DNA of 64,000 bases from Roseisalinus antarcticus (GTDB lineage: Bacteria > Pseudomonadota > Alphaproteobacteria > Rhodobacterales > Rhodobacteraceae), in contig NZ_FWFZ01000003.1 in the NCBI RefSeq assembly GCF_900172355.1, positions 186,001 through 250,000 of the forward strand. The letters run 5' to 3'. This document shows positions 26,668 through 34,435 of the stretch, one piece after another. The position numbers and the translations under genes are program-made. The notes under the pieces are model-generated. The model was not told the origin of the DNA and searched no databases. It worked only from the letters and a program-made list of their open reading frames with translations. How positions within the stretch are numbered: position 1 is the stretch's first letter; the number at the start of each line of letters is the position of its first letter.

Positions 26668-27540
26668 TCATTCGCGGCCCTCGCCGGTGCGGGTCTTGTC
26701 GCCATATTGCACGAAGGGACGCTCGTCGTCGGTCAGGATCGTGATGCTGCGGGCGTCCGCGTCGTCGTGCAGCTCGGCGCCGCCGAGGGTGAAATGCCGC
26801 AGGACGCCGCCGAAGGCCGCCTGCAGGTTGTCGCGGGTGAAGGTCGTTTCGGTCGGACCCGAAGCGAGGATCGTGCCCTTGACCAGGATGGTGCGGTCGC
26901 AGAATTCGGGGACCGAGCCGAGATTGTGCGTCGAGACGAGCATCACCCGCCCCTCGTCGCGCAGGTCCCGGAGCAGGGCGACGATCTGTTCCTCCGTCTT
27001 GACGTCGACGCCGGTGAAGGGCTCGTCGAGCAGGATCACCTGGCCGTCCTGGGCGAGGGCCCGGGCCAGGAAAACCCGCTTTCGCTGGCCGCCGGACAAT
27101 TCGCCGATCTGGCGGTGGCGGAACTCTCGCATGTTGACCCGCGACAGGGCCGCGTCGACGGCATCGCGGTCCGCGGGCCGGGTGCGGCGCAGGAAACCCA
27201 TGTGCCCGTAGCGGCCCATCATCACGACGTCCTCGACCAGCACCGGGAAGGACCAGTCGACCTCTTCGGATTGCGGCACATAGGCGACGAGGTTTTCCTT
27301 CAGCGCCTGCCGCACGGTGCGGCCGAGCAGGCTGATCTCGCCCCGCGCCGCGGGCACCAGCCCCATGATCGCCTTGAAGATCGTCGATTTGCCCGCGCCG
27401 TTGACCCCCACAAGGGCGGTAACGGTGCCTTGGGGCACTTCGAACGTAGCATCGCGCAGCGCGGTGTGGCCGTTGCGGTAGGTGACGGTCAGGTTGCTGG
27501 CCGAAATGCCGGGGGTCGTTGTCTTGCCGCTGTCGAACAT
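26668..27540 (-). CDS. sitB: Manganese/iron ABC transporter ATP-binding protein
   Basis: A 290-residue ATPase starting [20 protein letters not shown], with Walker A ([10 protein letters not shown]), Q-loop region [16 protein letters not shown], signature [16 protein letters not shown] and Walker [13 protein letters not shown]. The Q-loop sequence with VDW is typical of the Mn/Zn ABC-3 group. The C-terminal tail of about 40 residues is acidic (HDDADAR). It starts 5 bp after sitA. Confidence 0.94.
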   Translation of the reverse strand: MFDSGKTTTPGISASNLTVTYRNGHTALRDATFEVPQGTVTALVGVNGAGKSTIFKAIMGLVPAARGEISLLGRTVRQALKENLVAYVPQSEEVDWSFPVLVEDVVMMGRYGHMGFLRRTRPADRDAVDAALSRVNMREFRHRQIGELSGGQRKRVFLARALAQDGQVILLDEPFTGVDVKTEEQIVALLRDLRDEGRVMLVSTHNLGSVPEFCDRTILVKGTILASGPTETTFTRDNLQAAFGGVLRHFTLGGAELHDDADARSITILTDDERPFVQYGDKTRTGEGRE

Positions 27541-27545
27541 GCCTG

Positions 27546-28433
27546 TCACTCCGGACCTGCAAGGCCGTTGGCCACGGTCTCGGACGTCACCCGCAGCAAG
27601 TCGAGGTAGGTCGGCACGGGGCCGTCCGCCTCGGACAGGCTGTCGACATAAAGCACGCCGCCGAAGGCCGCGCCGGTCTCGCGGGCGACCTGTTCGGCCG
27701 GGCGCGACGAGACGGTGCTTTCGCAGAACACCACGGGGATGTCGTTTTCGCGGACGCCGTCTATCACCGCGCGGACCTGCTGAGGCGTGCCGACCTGGTC
27801 GGCGTTGATCGGCCAGAGGTAGAGTTCTCGCAACCCGAAATCCCGGGCCAGGTAGCTGAACGCCCCTTCGCACGTCACCAGCCAGCGCTGATCTTCGGGG
27901 ATTCGGGCTATGCGGTCGCGCAGGGGCTCCAGCGTCGCGCGAAGGTCCGCGCGATAGGCCTCGGCATTGGCCGCGAAGGTCGCGGCATTGGCGGGGTCGG
28001 CCGCAGAGAGGGCTGCCTCGATGTTGTCGATATAGACCAGGGCATTGTCCAGCCCCATCCAGGCATGGGGGTTGGACTGGCCCTCGTAGCTGCCCGCGCC
28101 GATGGAAATCGGCTCGATCCCGTCTGACACGGTGACAGAGGGCACATCGCCGAGGTTGGCGATGAACTGCTCGAACCAGATCTCGAGGTTCAGGCCGTTC
28201 CACAGGATCAGGTCGGCGTCGTAGGCGCCGACGATGTCCTGCGGCGTAGGCTCGTAGCCGTGGATCTCGGCCCCCGGCTTGGTGATGGAGACGACCTCGA
28301 CCGCGTCGCCGGCCACTGTGCGGGCCATGTCCGCGATCACCGTGAAGGTGGTCACGACCTTGAGCCGGTCCTGGGCCTGGGCGGCACCGGCCAGAAGGAG
28401 CGCAGCAAGAATGGCGAGCATACGAAGGGTCAT
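27546..28433 (-). CDS. sitA: Manganese/iron-binding periplasmic protein
   Basis: A 295-residue cluster A-I (ZnuA/PsaA-like) binding protein with signal peptide [20 protein letters not shown]. Probable metal ligands are His in [13 protein letters not shown], His in [10 protein letters not shown], Glu in [15 protein letters not shown] and a C-terminal Asp ([10 protein letters not shown]). A Glu at the third position and the absence of a His-rich loop point to Mn(II)/Fe(II) rather than zinc. The start is the ATG before the signal peptide. An upstream in-frame extension lacks sense. Confidence 0.93.
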   Translation of the reverse strand: MTLRMLAILAALLLAGAAQAQDRLKVVTTFTVIADMARTVAGDAVEVVSITKPGAEIHGYEPTPQDIVGAYDADLILWNGLNLEIWFEQFIANLGDVPSVTVSDGIEPISIGAGSYEGQSNPHAWMGLDNALVYIDNIEAALSAADPANAATFAANAEAYRADLRATLEPLRDRIARIPEDQRWLVTCEGAFSYLARDFGLRELYLWPINADQVGTPQQVRAVIDGVRENDIPVVFCESTVSSRPAEQVARETGAAFGGVLYVDSLSEADGPVPTYLDLLRVTSETVANGLAGPE

Positions 28434-28484
28434 GGTCACTCCTGTCATGATGAGCGTGATATTGCGGCCGCGGGGTCGGATGTC

Positions 28485-28503
28485 AATGCTTTTGAGAAGC
28501 ATT
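28485..28503. promoter_or_regulatory. Candidate metal-regulator operator upstream of sitA
   Basis: AATGCTT-TTGAG-AAGCATT is a perfect 7-5-7 inverted repeat 52 bp upstream of the sitA ATG, in an AT-rich patch. Position and symmetry fit a Mur/Fur- or MntR-type site controlling manganese uptake. I cannot match it to a specific consensus from memory. Confidence 0.5.
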
Positions 28504-28615
28504 CGCAAAAAGAAGCCGCCTGATCGCTGCTACGTGGATTCGCGGGGAGACCCGAAGAATTGCGATGACAACCGCCCCCAGACCACACAACCTGCCAGCT
28601 TTCCCGCCCATAAAG

Positions 28616-28632
28616 TAATCATTTGCGCAAAA
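28616..28632. promoter_or_regulatory. AT-rich dyad in the sit-guanidine divergent region
   Basis: ATTTG-CGCAAAA-CAAAT is a perfect 5-7-5 inverted repeat between the sitA operator and the guanidine riboswitch. It could belong to the promoter of either operon. Evidence is symmetry and base composition only. Confidence 0.3.
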
Positions 28633-28692
28633 CAAATCCTGACTCGGCGGTGTGTCTTTGCGTAAGCCACGCCCGAACCGACAGGATGGGAA

Positions 28693-28811
28693 TGCAGGGT
28701 GTCTAGGGTTCCGCCTCCTCCTCCTCCCGAGGGTCTGGTCCGAGAGACGCCACCTGCCCGGCAAATTCCGGACAGGTACACGGCGGGGCAAAAACCCGGG
28801 AGAGTACTGCA
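28693..28811 (+). promoter_or_regulatory. Guanidine-I riboswitch (ykkC/yxkD class)
   Basis: Conserved segments of the guanidine-I aptamer appear in order: TCTAGGGTTCCG (28702-28713), GGTCTGGTCCGAGAGACG (from 28735), ACACGGCGGG and AAAACCCGGGAGAGTA (28778-28805). The ends TGCAG and CTGCA can close P1. Binding of guanidinium should switch on the downstream operon. It lies about 85 bp upstream of the binding-protein ATG on the same strand. Confidence 0.92.
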
Positions 28812-28819
28812 AAAGGTTC

Positions 28820-28852
28820 GGTCGGTCTCTCCTTGTTCCGCCACGACCGACC
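28820..28852 (+). promoter_or_regulatory. Stem-loop after the riboswitch (likely expression platform)
   Basis: GGTCGGTC and GACCGACC form a perfect 8-bp stem around a 17-nt loop, 8 nt after the aptamer. No T-run follows, so it may act on translation or as a Rho-dependent switch rather than as an intrinsic terminator. The ribosome-binding site GAGGGGAG is 30 nt further on. Confidence 0.5.
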
Positions 28853-28896
28853 CAGGCTTCATCCAGACGGCGGGACGTCCAGAGGGGAGTTATCCC

Positions 28897-29967
28897 ATGA
28901 CTGCATACCGTCGTTTCGCCGCGGGCCTCGTCCTGTCGGCGACCACCGCACTCGCGCTCGTGGCAACGCCCGCGCCGGCCCAGGAAAAGACCGAGTTCCG
29001 GGTCGCCTGGTCGATCTATGTCGGCTGGATGCCGTGGGGGTATCTCGACGAGTCCGGGATCATGGACAAGTGGGCCGAGAAATACGACATCGCGGTCGAG
29101 ATCGTGCAGATCAACGACTACGTCGAATCGATCAACCAATACACCGCCGGCGCCTTTGACGGCGTGTCGGCGACCAACATGGATACGCTCTCGATCCCGG
29201 CCGGGTCCGGCGTGGACACCACCGCGCTGATCGTGGGCGATTATTCCAACGGCAACGACGCGATCATCATCAAGGGCGAGGGCGGGCTGGAGGACCTGGC
29301 GGGCATGCCGGTCAACCTGGTGGAACTCTCCGTGTCCCACTACCTGCTGGCGCGGGGCCTGGATTCCGTGGGCCTCGCCGAGCGGGACCTGGACGGGGTG
29401 ATCAACACCTCCGACGCCGACATGATCGCGGCCTACCAGACCGACGACGTGCAGGCGCTTGTCACCTGGAACCCGCTGGTCTCGGCGATCCTCGATGAGC
29501 CGGGCGCGAACAGGATCTACGACAGCGCCGATATCCCCGGCGAGATCATCGACATCATGTTCGTCAACACCGAGACGCTGGCCGCCAACCCCGCCTTCGG
29601 CATGGCGCTGACCGGCGCGTGGTACGAGCTCATGGGGCTGATGGCGGCGGGTGACGAGGCCGCGCTGACCGCGATGGCCGAGGCCTCGGGCACCGACCTG
29701 GCCGGCTACCAGTCGCAGCTCGCCTCGACCGAGATGTTCTATGACCCCGCCGCCGCCGTGGCCTTTACCGAAAGCGAAGCGCTGAAAGAGACCATGGTCA
29801 ACGTGGCCGAATTCCTGTTCGACAAGGGAATCCTCGGCGAAGGGGCGCCCTCGGCCGATTTCGTCGGCGTCGAATATCCCGACGGCTCGACCACGGGCGA
29901 CCCTGGCTATGTAATGATGCGTTACGACACGACCTACATGCAGATGGCCGCCGACGGCGCGCTCTGA
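28897..29967 (+). CDS. ABC transporter substrate-binding protein, probable guanidine-uptake system
   Basis: A 356-residue periplasmic protein of the NMT1/SsuA-like group with signal peptide MTAYRRFAAGLVLSATTALA ending near PAPAQ. Mature features are RVAWSIYVGWMPWGYLDESG, INQYTAGAFDGVSATNMDTL and AYQTDDVQALVTWNPLVS. It follows a guanidine-I riboswitch and precedes permease, ATPase and ureohydrolase genes, so guanidinium or a guanidino compound is the expected ligand. This is inferred from context, as the family also binds taurine, nitrate and pyrimidine precursors. Preceded by GAGGGGAG. Its 3' hairpin separates it from the permease. Confidence 0.85.
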   Translation: MTAYRRFAAGLVLSATTALALVATPAPAQEKTEFRVAWSIYVGWMPWGYLDESGIMDKWAEKYDIAVEIVQINDYVESINQYTAGAFDGVSATNMDTLSIPAGSGVDTTALIVGDYSNGNDAIIIKGEGGLEDLAGMPVNLVELSVSHYLLARGLDSVGLAERDLDGVINTSDADMIAAYQTDDVQALVTWNPLVSAILDEPGANRIYDSADIPGEIIDIMFVNTETLAANPAFGMALTGAWYELMGLMAAGDEAALTAMAEASGTDLAGYQSQLASTEMFYDPAAAVAFTESEALKETMVNVAEFLFDKGILGEGAPSADFVGVEYPDGSTTGDPGYVMMRYDTTYMQMAADGAL

Positions 29968-29978
29968 CATCCGCCCGC

Positions 29979-30018
29979 CTCCCGCCGATCCGGGGGGCGG
30001 CGCTCTCCGGATCGGGAG
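29979..30018 (+). promoter_or_regulatory. Intercistronic stem-loop after the guanidine binding-protein gene
   Basis: Arms CTCCC-GCC-GATCCGG and CCGGATC-GGGAG pair over 12 bp with a 3-nt bulge, 12 bases after the stop codon. There is no T-run. It probably stabilises the upstream mRNA or lowers permease expression. Confidence 0.6.
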
Positions 30019-30051
30019 GAGCCCCGACACGCCGGAGACCAGGCAAGACCC

Positions 30052-30870
30052 ATGCAGATGCGCCTTATCAACCGCAGGCCGGGACGGCCGCTGACCGTCT
30101 TCCTGGCGCTGCTTCCCTTCGTTCTGGCCCTGATCGGCTACACCATCGCCTCCGAGATCCGGCTGGCGGCAAACCCGGCCGACAAGCTGCTGCCCGCGCC
30201 GGGCACGATCATCGACACGGCGGTGCGGCTTTTCACGGAGGGCGACCGCCGTTCGGGGCGGATCCTGCTGTGGCACGATACCGGCGTGTCGCTGATGCGG
30301 CTGGCGATCGGCGTGTCGATCGCCGCGATCATCGGCCTGGTGACCGGCCTTCTGATCGGGCTTCTGCCCCATGTGCGCGCGGCGCTCGGCATCTTCGTGG
30401 CGGTGCTGTCGATGATCCCGCCGCTCGCGATCCTGCCGATCCTGTTCATCGTCTTCGGCCTGGGCGAGGTGTCGAAGGTCGTGCTGATCGTCATCGGCAT
30501 CACGCCCTTCCTGATCCGGGACATGAGCCAGCGGGTGATCGACATCCCCACGGAGCTGATCGTGAAGGGCCAGACGCTGGGCGCCTCGTCCATGGTCATC
30601 GCCCTGCGCGTCGCCCTGCCCCAGATCATGCCCAGGCTGATACAAGCCGTGCGCCTGTCGCTGGGTCCCGCCTGGCTGTTCCTGATCGCGGCCGAGGCCA
30701 TCGCCTCGGACCTCGGGCTCGGCTACCGGATCTTTCTGGTGCGCCGTTACCTCGCCATGGATGTGATCCTGACCTACGTGCTGTGGATCACGGCGCTGGC
30801 CTTCCTCATCGACTGGGCGCTGCGGACGCTGTCGCGCAGGCTCTACCCCTGGGCCGGGGAGGGTCTGTGA
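30052..30870 (+). CDS. ABC transporter permease, probable guanidine-uptake system
   Basis: A 272-residue SsuC/TauC-like permease with about six membrane helices. The EAA-type loop is PTELIVKGQTLGASSMVIAL followed by RVALPQIMPRLIQAVRLSLG. The first helix is in the opening residues (LTVFLALLPFVLALIGYTI). Its TGA overlaps the ATG of the ATPase gene (TGATG), showing tight coupling. The permease ring with binding protein and ATPase completes a type I importer under riboswitch control. Confidence 0.9.
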   Translation: MQMRLINRRPGRPLTVFLALLPFVLALIGYTIASEIRLAANPADKLLPAPGTIIDTAVRLFTEGDRRSGRILLWHDTGVSLMRLAIGVSIAAIIGLVTGLLIGLLPHVRAALGIFVAVLSMIPPLAILPILFIVFGLGEVSKVVLIVIGITPFLIRDMSQRVIDIPTELIVKGQTLGASSMVIALRVALPQIMPRLIQAVRLSLGPAWLFLIAAEAIASDLGLGYRIFLVRRYLAMDVILTYVLWITALAFLIDWALRTLSRRLYPWAGEGL

Positions 30871-31637
30871 TGGCGTTCGTGGACGTCGAGAACATCTTTC
30901 AAAGCTACGGACCCCGGCCCATCATCGAACGGGTCAACCTCGCGGTGGCCGAGGGTGAATTCATCTCCATCGTCGGTGCCTCGGGCTGCGGCAAGTCGAC
31001 CTTCCTGCGCCTGCTGCTGGCCGAAGAGCGGCCGACCCGGGGCACCATCCGCATCGACGGCGCGGAACCGGCGCTGGAACCCGGGCGCGAGCGCGGCATC
31101 GTGTTCCAACGCTACTCTGTGTTCCCGCACATGACCGTGCGCGACAACATCGTCGCGGCCGAGGCGTTCCAGACCCGCTGGGGCTTTCTCGGCGGCGCCG
31201 GCCGGCGGGCCGCGCGGGACCGGGCGCAGGAGACGCTCGACCGGATCGGGCTGGGTCACATGGGCGCGGCCTACCCGGCCGCCCTGTCGGGCGGAATGCA
31301 GCAGCGGCTGGCGATCGGACAGGCGCTGACGGCGCGGCCGCGGGTGCTGTTGCTCGACGAGCCGTTCGGCGCACTTGACCCCGGCACCCGGATCGCCATG
31401 CATGACTTTCTGATGGAATTGCAGCGCGAGACCCGGATGACGGTGTTCATGGTGACCCACGACCTCGAAGAGGGGTTCAAGCTGGGCGACCGGGTCATCG
31501 TCTTCGACAAGCCGCGCTGGGACCCCACCGACCCGAACGCCTATGGCGCGACAATCACCTACGACTTCGATGCCCGCAACGGCGGCATTCCCTTCCAGAC
31601 CATCCAGGAGGACACCCATGTTCTGCAGCCCGTCTGA
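30870..31637 (+). CDS. ABC transporter ATP-binding protein, probable guanidine-uptake system
   Basis: A 255-residue ATPase of the nitrate/sulfonate/taurine class starting MAFVDVENIFQSYGPRPII. Walker A is GASGCGKST, the signature is LSGGMQQRLAIGQAL and Walker B is VLLLDEPFGALDPGT, with switch His in VTHDLEEGF. A C-terminal tail of about 45 residues after the H-loop (FDKPRWDPTDPNAYGATITY) is longer than usual. Its last 20 bp overlap the start of the ureohydrolase gene, linking their translation. Confidence 0.92.
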   Translation: MAFVDVENIFQSYGPRPIIERVNLAVAEGEFISIVGASGCGKSTFLRLLLAEERPTRGTIRIDGAEPALEPGRERGIVFQRYSVFPHMTVRDNIVAAEAFQTRWGFLGGAGRRAARDRAQETLDRIGLGHMGAAYPAALSGGMQQRLAIGQALTARPRVLLLDEPFGALDPGTRIAMHDFLMELQRETRMTVFMVTHDLEEGFKLGDRVIVFDKPRWDPTDPNAYGATITYDFDARNGGIPFQTIQEDTHVLQPV

Positions 31638-32886
31638 CCGCTCCCGGTCGCACCATCCGGCCGATGCCCGGCGCGACGACCGGCGGTTTCACCATCCCGA
31701 CCTGTCCAAGCTGCTGGGCTGGAAGGCCGCGCGGGCCGAGGCCGACATCCCCGAGGGCGAATGGGCCAAGGAACGCGCCTGGGCTTTGCGCATGGGCCTG
31801 ACGGCGGCGGAGTCCATCGAGGACCGCGACATTCCGACCTTCGCCCGGGGCGAGCTGCCGCATTACGCGGGCATCAACACCTTCCTCAAGGCGCCCTATA
31901 CCGAGGACGTCCAAGTGGTCGGCAACTACGACGCCACCGTCCTTGGCGCCCCTTTCGACGGCGGCACGACCTACCGCCCCGGCACCCGCTTCGGGCCGCA
32001 GGGGCTGCGCAAGATCTCGGCGCTCTACACGCCCTACAACTACGAGCTGGGCGTCGACCTGCGCGAGCAGATGAGCCTGTGCGACGCGGGCGACATCTTC
32101 ACCATTCCCGGCAATATCGAGAAGACCTTCGACCAGATCAGCCGCGCCGTGAGCCACGTGTTCTCCTCGGGCTCGCTGCCGATCATCATCGGCGGCGACC
32201 ACTCGATCGGCTTTCCCTGTGTGCGCGGCATCGCCGAATGCACGTCGAAAAAGATCGGCATCGTCCATTTCGACCGCCACGCCGACATCCAGGAAAAGGA
32301 TCTGGACGAGCGGATGCACACCACGCCGTGGTTCCACTCCACCAACCTGCCCAATGTGCCCGCCAAGAACCTCGTGCAGGTCGGCATCGGCGGCTGGCAG
32401 GTGCCGCGCGGCGCGGTGAAGGTCGCCCGCGAGCGCGACACCAACATCATCACCATGTCCGACATGGAGAAGATGGGCATCGACAAGACCGCCGAGATGG
32501 CCCTCGAGATGGCCTGGGACGGGGTCGACATGGTCTACATGTCCTTCGACATCGACAGCATCGACTGCGGCTTCGTCCCCGGCACCGGCTGGCCCGAGCC
32601 CGGCGGGTTCCTGCCGCGCGAGGCGCTGGCGCTGGCCTCCAAGGTCGCCGCCGAAGGCATCTGCGGGATGGAGCTGGTCGAGGTCTCGCCGCCCTACGAC
32701 ACCTCCGACATCACGGCGCTGATGGGCACGCGGGTGATCGTCGATGTGCTGGGGTCCATGGTCTCGGCCGGCACGCTGGGCAAGCATCGCCGCCACATCG
32801 ACAAGCCGGTGACCCTGCCGATGGGCGATTACGACGAGGCCCGGGACGGCAAGCGCTGGACGACCCGCGCCAGAATGGCGGAGTAG
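31618..32886 (+). CDS. gdmH: Ureohydrolase-family enzyme, probable nickel-dependent guanidine hydrolase
   Basis: A 422-residue arginase/agmatinase-fold protein. All six metal ligands are visible: His195 (GGDHSIGFP), Asp219, His221 and Asp223 (FDRHADIQ), Asp311 and Asp313 (SFDIDSID). PGTGWPEPGG closes the site. About 90 residues precede the core, longer than in agmatinases. Family members of this kind linked to guanidine-I riboswitches hydrolyse guanidine to urea and ammonia with nickel (GdmH of cyanobacteria), so this is preferred over agmatinase. GGAGG precedes ATG 31618. Confirming the substrate needs an assay. Confidence 0.82.
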   Translation: MFCSPSDRSRSHHPADARRDDRRFHHPDLSKLLGWKAARAEADIPEGEWAKERAWALRMGLTAAESIEDRDIPTFARGELPHYAGINTFLKAPYTEDVQVVGNYDATVLGAPFDGGTTYRPGTRFGPQGLRKISALYTPYNYELGVDLREQMSLCDAGDIFTIPGNIEKTFDQISRAVSHVFSSGSLPIIIGGDHSIGFPCVRGIAECTSKKIGIVHFDRHADIQEKDLDERMHTTPWFHSTNLPNVPAKNLVQVGIGGWQVPRGAVKVARERDTNIITMSDMEKMGIDKTAEMALEMAWDGVDMVYMSFDIDSIDCGFVPGTGWPEPGGFLPREALALASKVAAEGICGMELVEVSPPYDTSDITALMGTRVIVDVLGSMVSAGTLGKHRRHIDKPVTLPMGDYDEARDGKRWTTRARMAE

Positions 32887-32891
32887 CCGGC

Positions 32892-33335
32892 ATGCCGCAC
32901 GATCATCATCATCACCCCCACGGGCATGACCACGCCCACGATCACCCCCATGACCACAACCACCCGGACGACCACCTGGCCAGCCACATGCACGACCCGG
33001 ACATGGCGGCGGAGCTTCAGGTCCTGACCGAGCAGTTCATCGACGGGTTCGTGCAGGCCAAGGACAAGACCGCCTATCTGCGCCTGGCCGGTGTCCCGTT
33101 GGAAAAGCCGGGCCAAAGCGGCGGGCCGGGGATGAAGCTGGTCGACGTGCGCCTCTCGACCGAATGGCAGGTGGGCACCGCCTCGCCCTCGTTCGGCAGC
33201 CGGGAGCTGAGCTATCTGCCCTTTCCCGGCTCCATGGTGGCCGAACGGACGAACATGGAGCTGGTCTATGTCTCCATGACGGACAAGGAGGTGCAGGACA
33301 TCCGGCACTTTCTGGCCGCCAAGGGGCCGGTCTGA
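32892..33335 (+). CDS. His-rich metal-binding protein of the guanidine operon
   Basis: A 147-residue cytoplasmic protein. The first 34 residues contain 16 His in HxH and HDH repeats (positions 3, 5-8, 10, 12 to 34), followed by a compact domain (about 38-147) with LTEQFIDGFVQAKDKTAYLR, MKLVDVRLSTEWQVG and ERTNMELVYVSMTDKEV. I do not recognise this domain. It starts 5 bp after the ureohydrolase stop. His-rich tails of this kind occur in nickel chaperones such as HypB, UreE and SlyD. The likely role is supplying or storing nickel for the enzyme upstream. Zinc or copper buffering is the alternative. Confidence 0.75.
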   Translation: MPHDHHHHPHGHDHAHDHPHDHNHPDDHLASHMHDPDMAAELQVLTEQFIDGFVQAKDKTAYLRLAGVPLEKPGQSGGPGMKLVDVRLSTEWQVGTASPSFGSRELSYLPFPGSMVAERTNMELVYVSMTDKEVQDIRHFLAAKGPV

Positions 33336-33369
33336 GCCCGCCCCGCCCCCGCGCCCGCGCCCGGCGGCT

Positions 33370-34365
33370 TCAGCCCGGCGGGGGCGGGATCAGGACAAGT
33401 TTGCCCACGTGGCGCTTTTCCAGGAACAGCCGCTGGGCCTCGGCAATCCGGTCCAGCGGGAAGGTCCCGGCGAGCGCGGGCCTGATGTCGCCGCGCTCGA
33501 CATGGGCGATCAGGTCGGGAAAGACCGGCGCGTCCCAGCCGGTGCAGCCCAGAAGCGCCAGATCCTTCAGGTAGAGCGTCCGTAGATCGAGATCGACGAT
33601 CGGACCCGCGATCGCCCCCGATGTGACGAAACTGCCGCGCCGGCGCAGGACCTCAAGCATCGCGCCGAAGCCTGCGCCGCCCACATTGTCGACGACCACG
33701 TCGACGCTTTCTGCGGCCTTGGCCTTTCCGGCGATCGCGATCACCTCGGCCCCCCGGCGCCGGGCCAGCTGCACCGCCGCGAGCCCGACCCCGCCCGAGG
33801 CGCCGGCCACCAGCACGCGGTCCCCGGCGGCCACGCCCGCGCGGTGCAGCATGTTCTCGGCGGTGCCATAGGCGCAGGGCAGCGTCGCCAGCTCGGCATC
33901 GGACCAGTCGCAGGTGACGGCAAAGACCTCGGCCGCGGGCACCTTCACGAACTGCGCGAAGGCGCCGTCGAAATCGGACCCCATCCAGACCGTCTCGGCA
34001 GAGCCGAAGCCGTGGGGTCGCATGCAGGCCCGGACCAGCACCCGCGCCCCGATCCCGCCCGCGTCGCCGCCCGGCCCGACCGCGACCACCCGCCCGCAGC
34101 AATCTGTGCCCTGGATGAACGGAAACGGGGTCGCCGCGTTCCAGCCGCCGTCGGGGCGGTCAGCCGTGCCGTCACCGTCCGCCGCAGCGGTGGCCGCGGT
34201 GACCGATGCGGAATACCAACCGAGACGGGTGTTGATCTCGGTATTGTTGATCCCCGCCGCCAGAACCTGCAACAGCGCCTCGCCCGGTCCGGGAACAGGC
34301 ACGGGCACCTTGCGCAGCTCCAGCCTGTCATACCCCCCGGTTCCGGTGGTGACGACGGCAATCAT
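33370..34365 (-). CDS. MDR-family zinc-independent oxidoreductase (quinone-oxidoreductase-like)
   Basis: A 331-residue medium-chain dehydrogenase/reductase. The N-terminal GroES-like half has LRKVPVPVPGPGEALLQVLAAGINNTEI, here quoted in part: PVPGPGEALLQVLAAGINN. The Rossmann half has VLVAGASGGVGLAAVQLARR (AxGGVG). The nucleotide-binding region is followed by VDVVVDNVGGAGFGAMLEVL. No structural-zinc Cys cluster is visible, pointing to NADPH quinone or enoyl reductase relatives. It converges on the guanidine operon and is not clearly part of either neighbour. Substrate unknown. Confidence 0.85.
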   Translation of the reverse strand: MIAVVTTGTGGYDRLELRKVPVPVPGPGEALLQVLAAGINNTEINTRLGWYSASVTAATAAADGDGTADRPDGGWNAATPFPFIQGTDCCGRVVAVGPGGDAGGIGARVLVRACMRPHGFGSAETVWMGSDFDGAFAQFVKVPAAEVFAVTCDWSDAELATLPCAYGTAENMLHRAGVAAGDRVLVAGASGGVGLAAVQLARRRGAEVIAIAGKAKAAESVDVVVDNVGGAGFGAMLEVLRRRGSFVTSGAIAGPIVDLDLRTLYLKDLALLGCTGWDAPVFPDLIAHVERGDIRPALAGTFPLDRIAEAQRLFLEKRHVGKLVLIPPPPG

Positions 34366-34435
34366 CTACGTGGGAACGGCGTTCATCCCGGGCCGGGCTC
34401 CTTTCTCGCAAGGCTCCTCGCGGGGCGGGCGCATG

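Noticed and set aside
28483-30645. A 720-residue minus-strand open frame across the guanidine riboswitch and transporter genes
   Set aside because: Shadow frame; the plus-strand riboswitch and ABC genes explain the region.
31618-32886. Plain agmatinase annotation for the ureohydrolase
   Set aside because: The riboswitch, long N-terminus and His-rich neighbour favour guanidine hydrolase, although the assay is missing.
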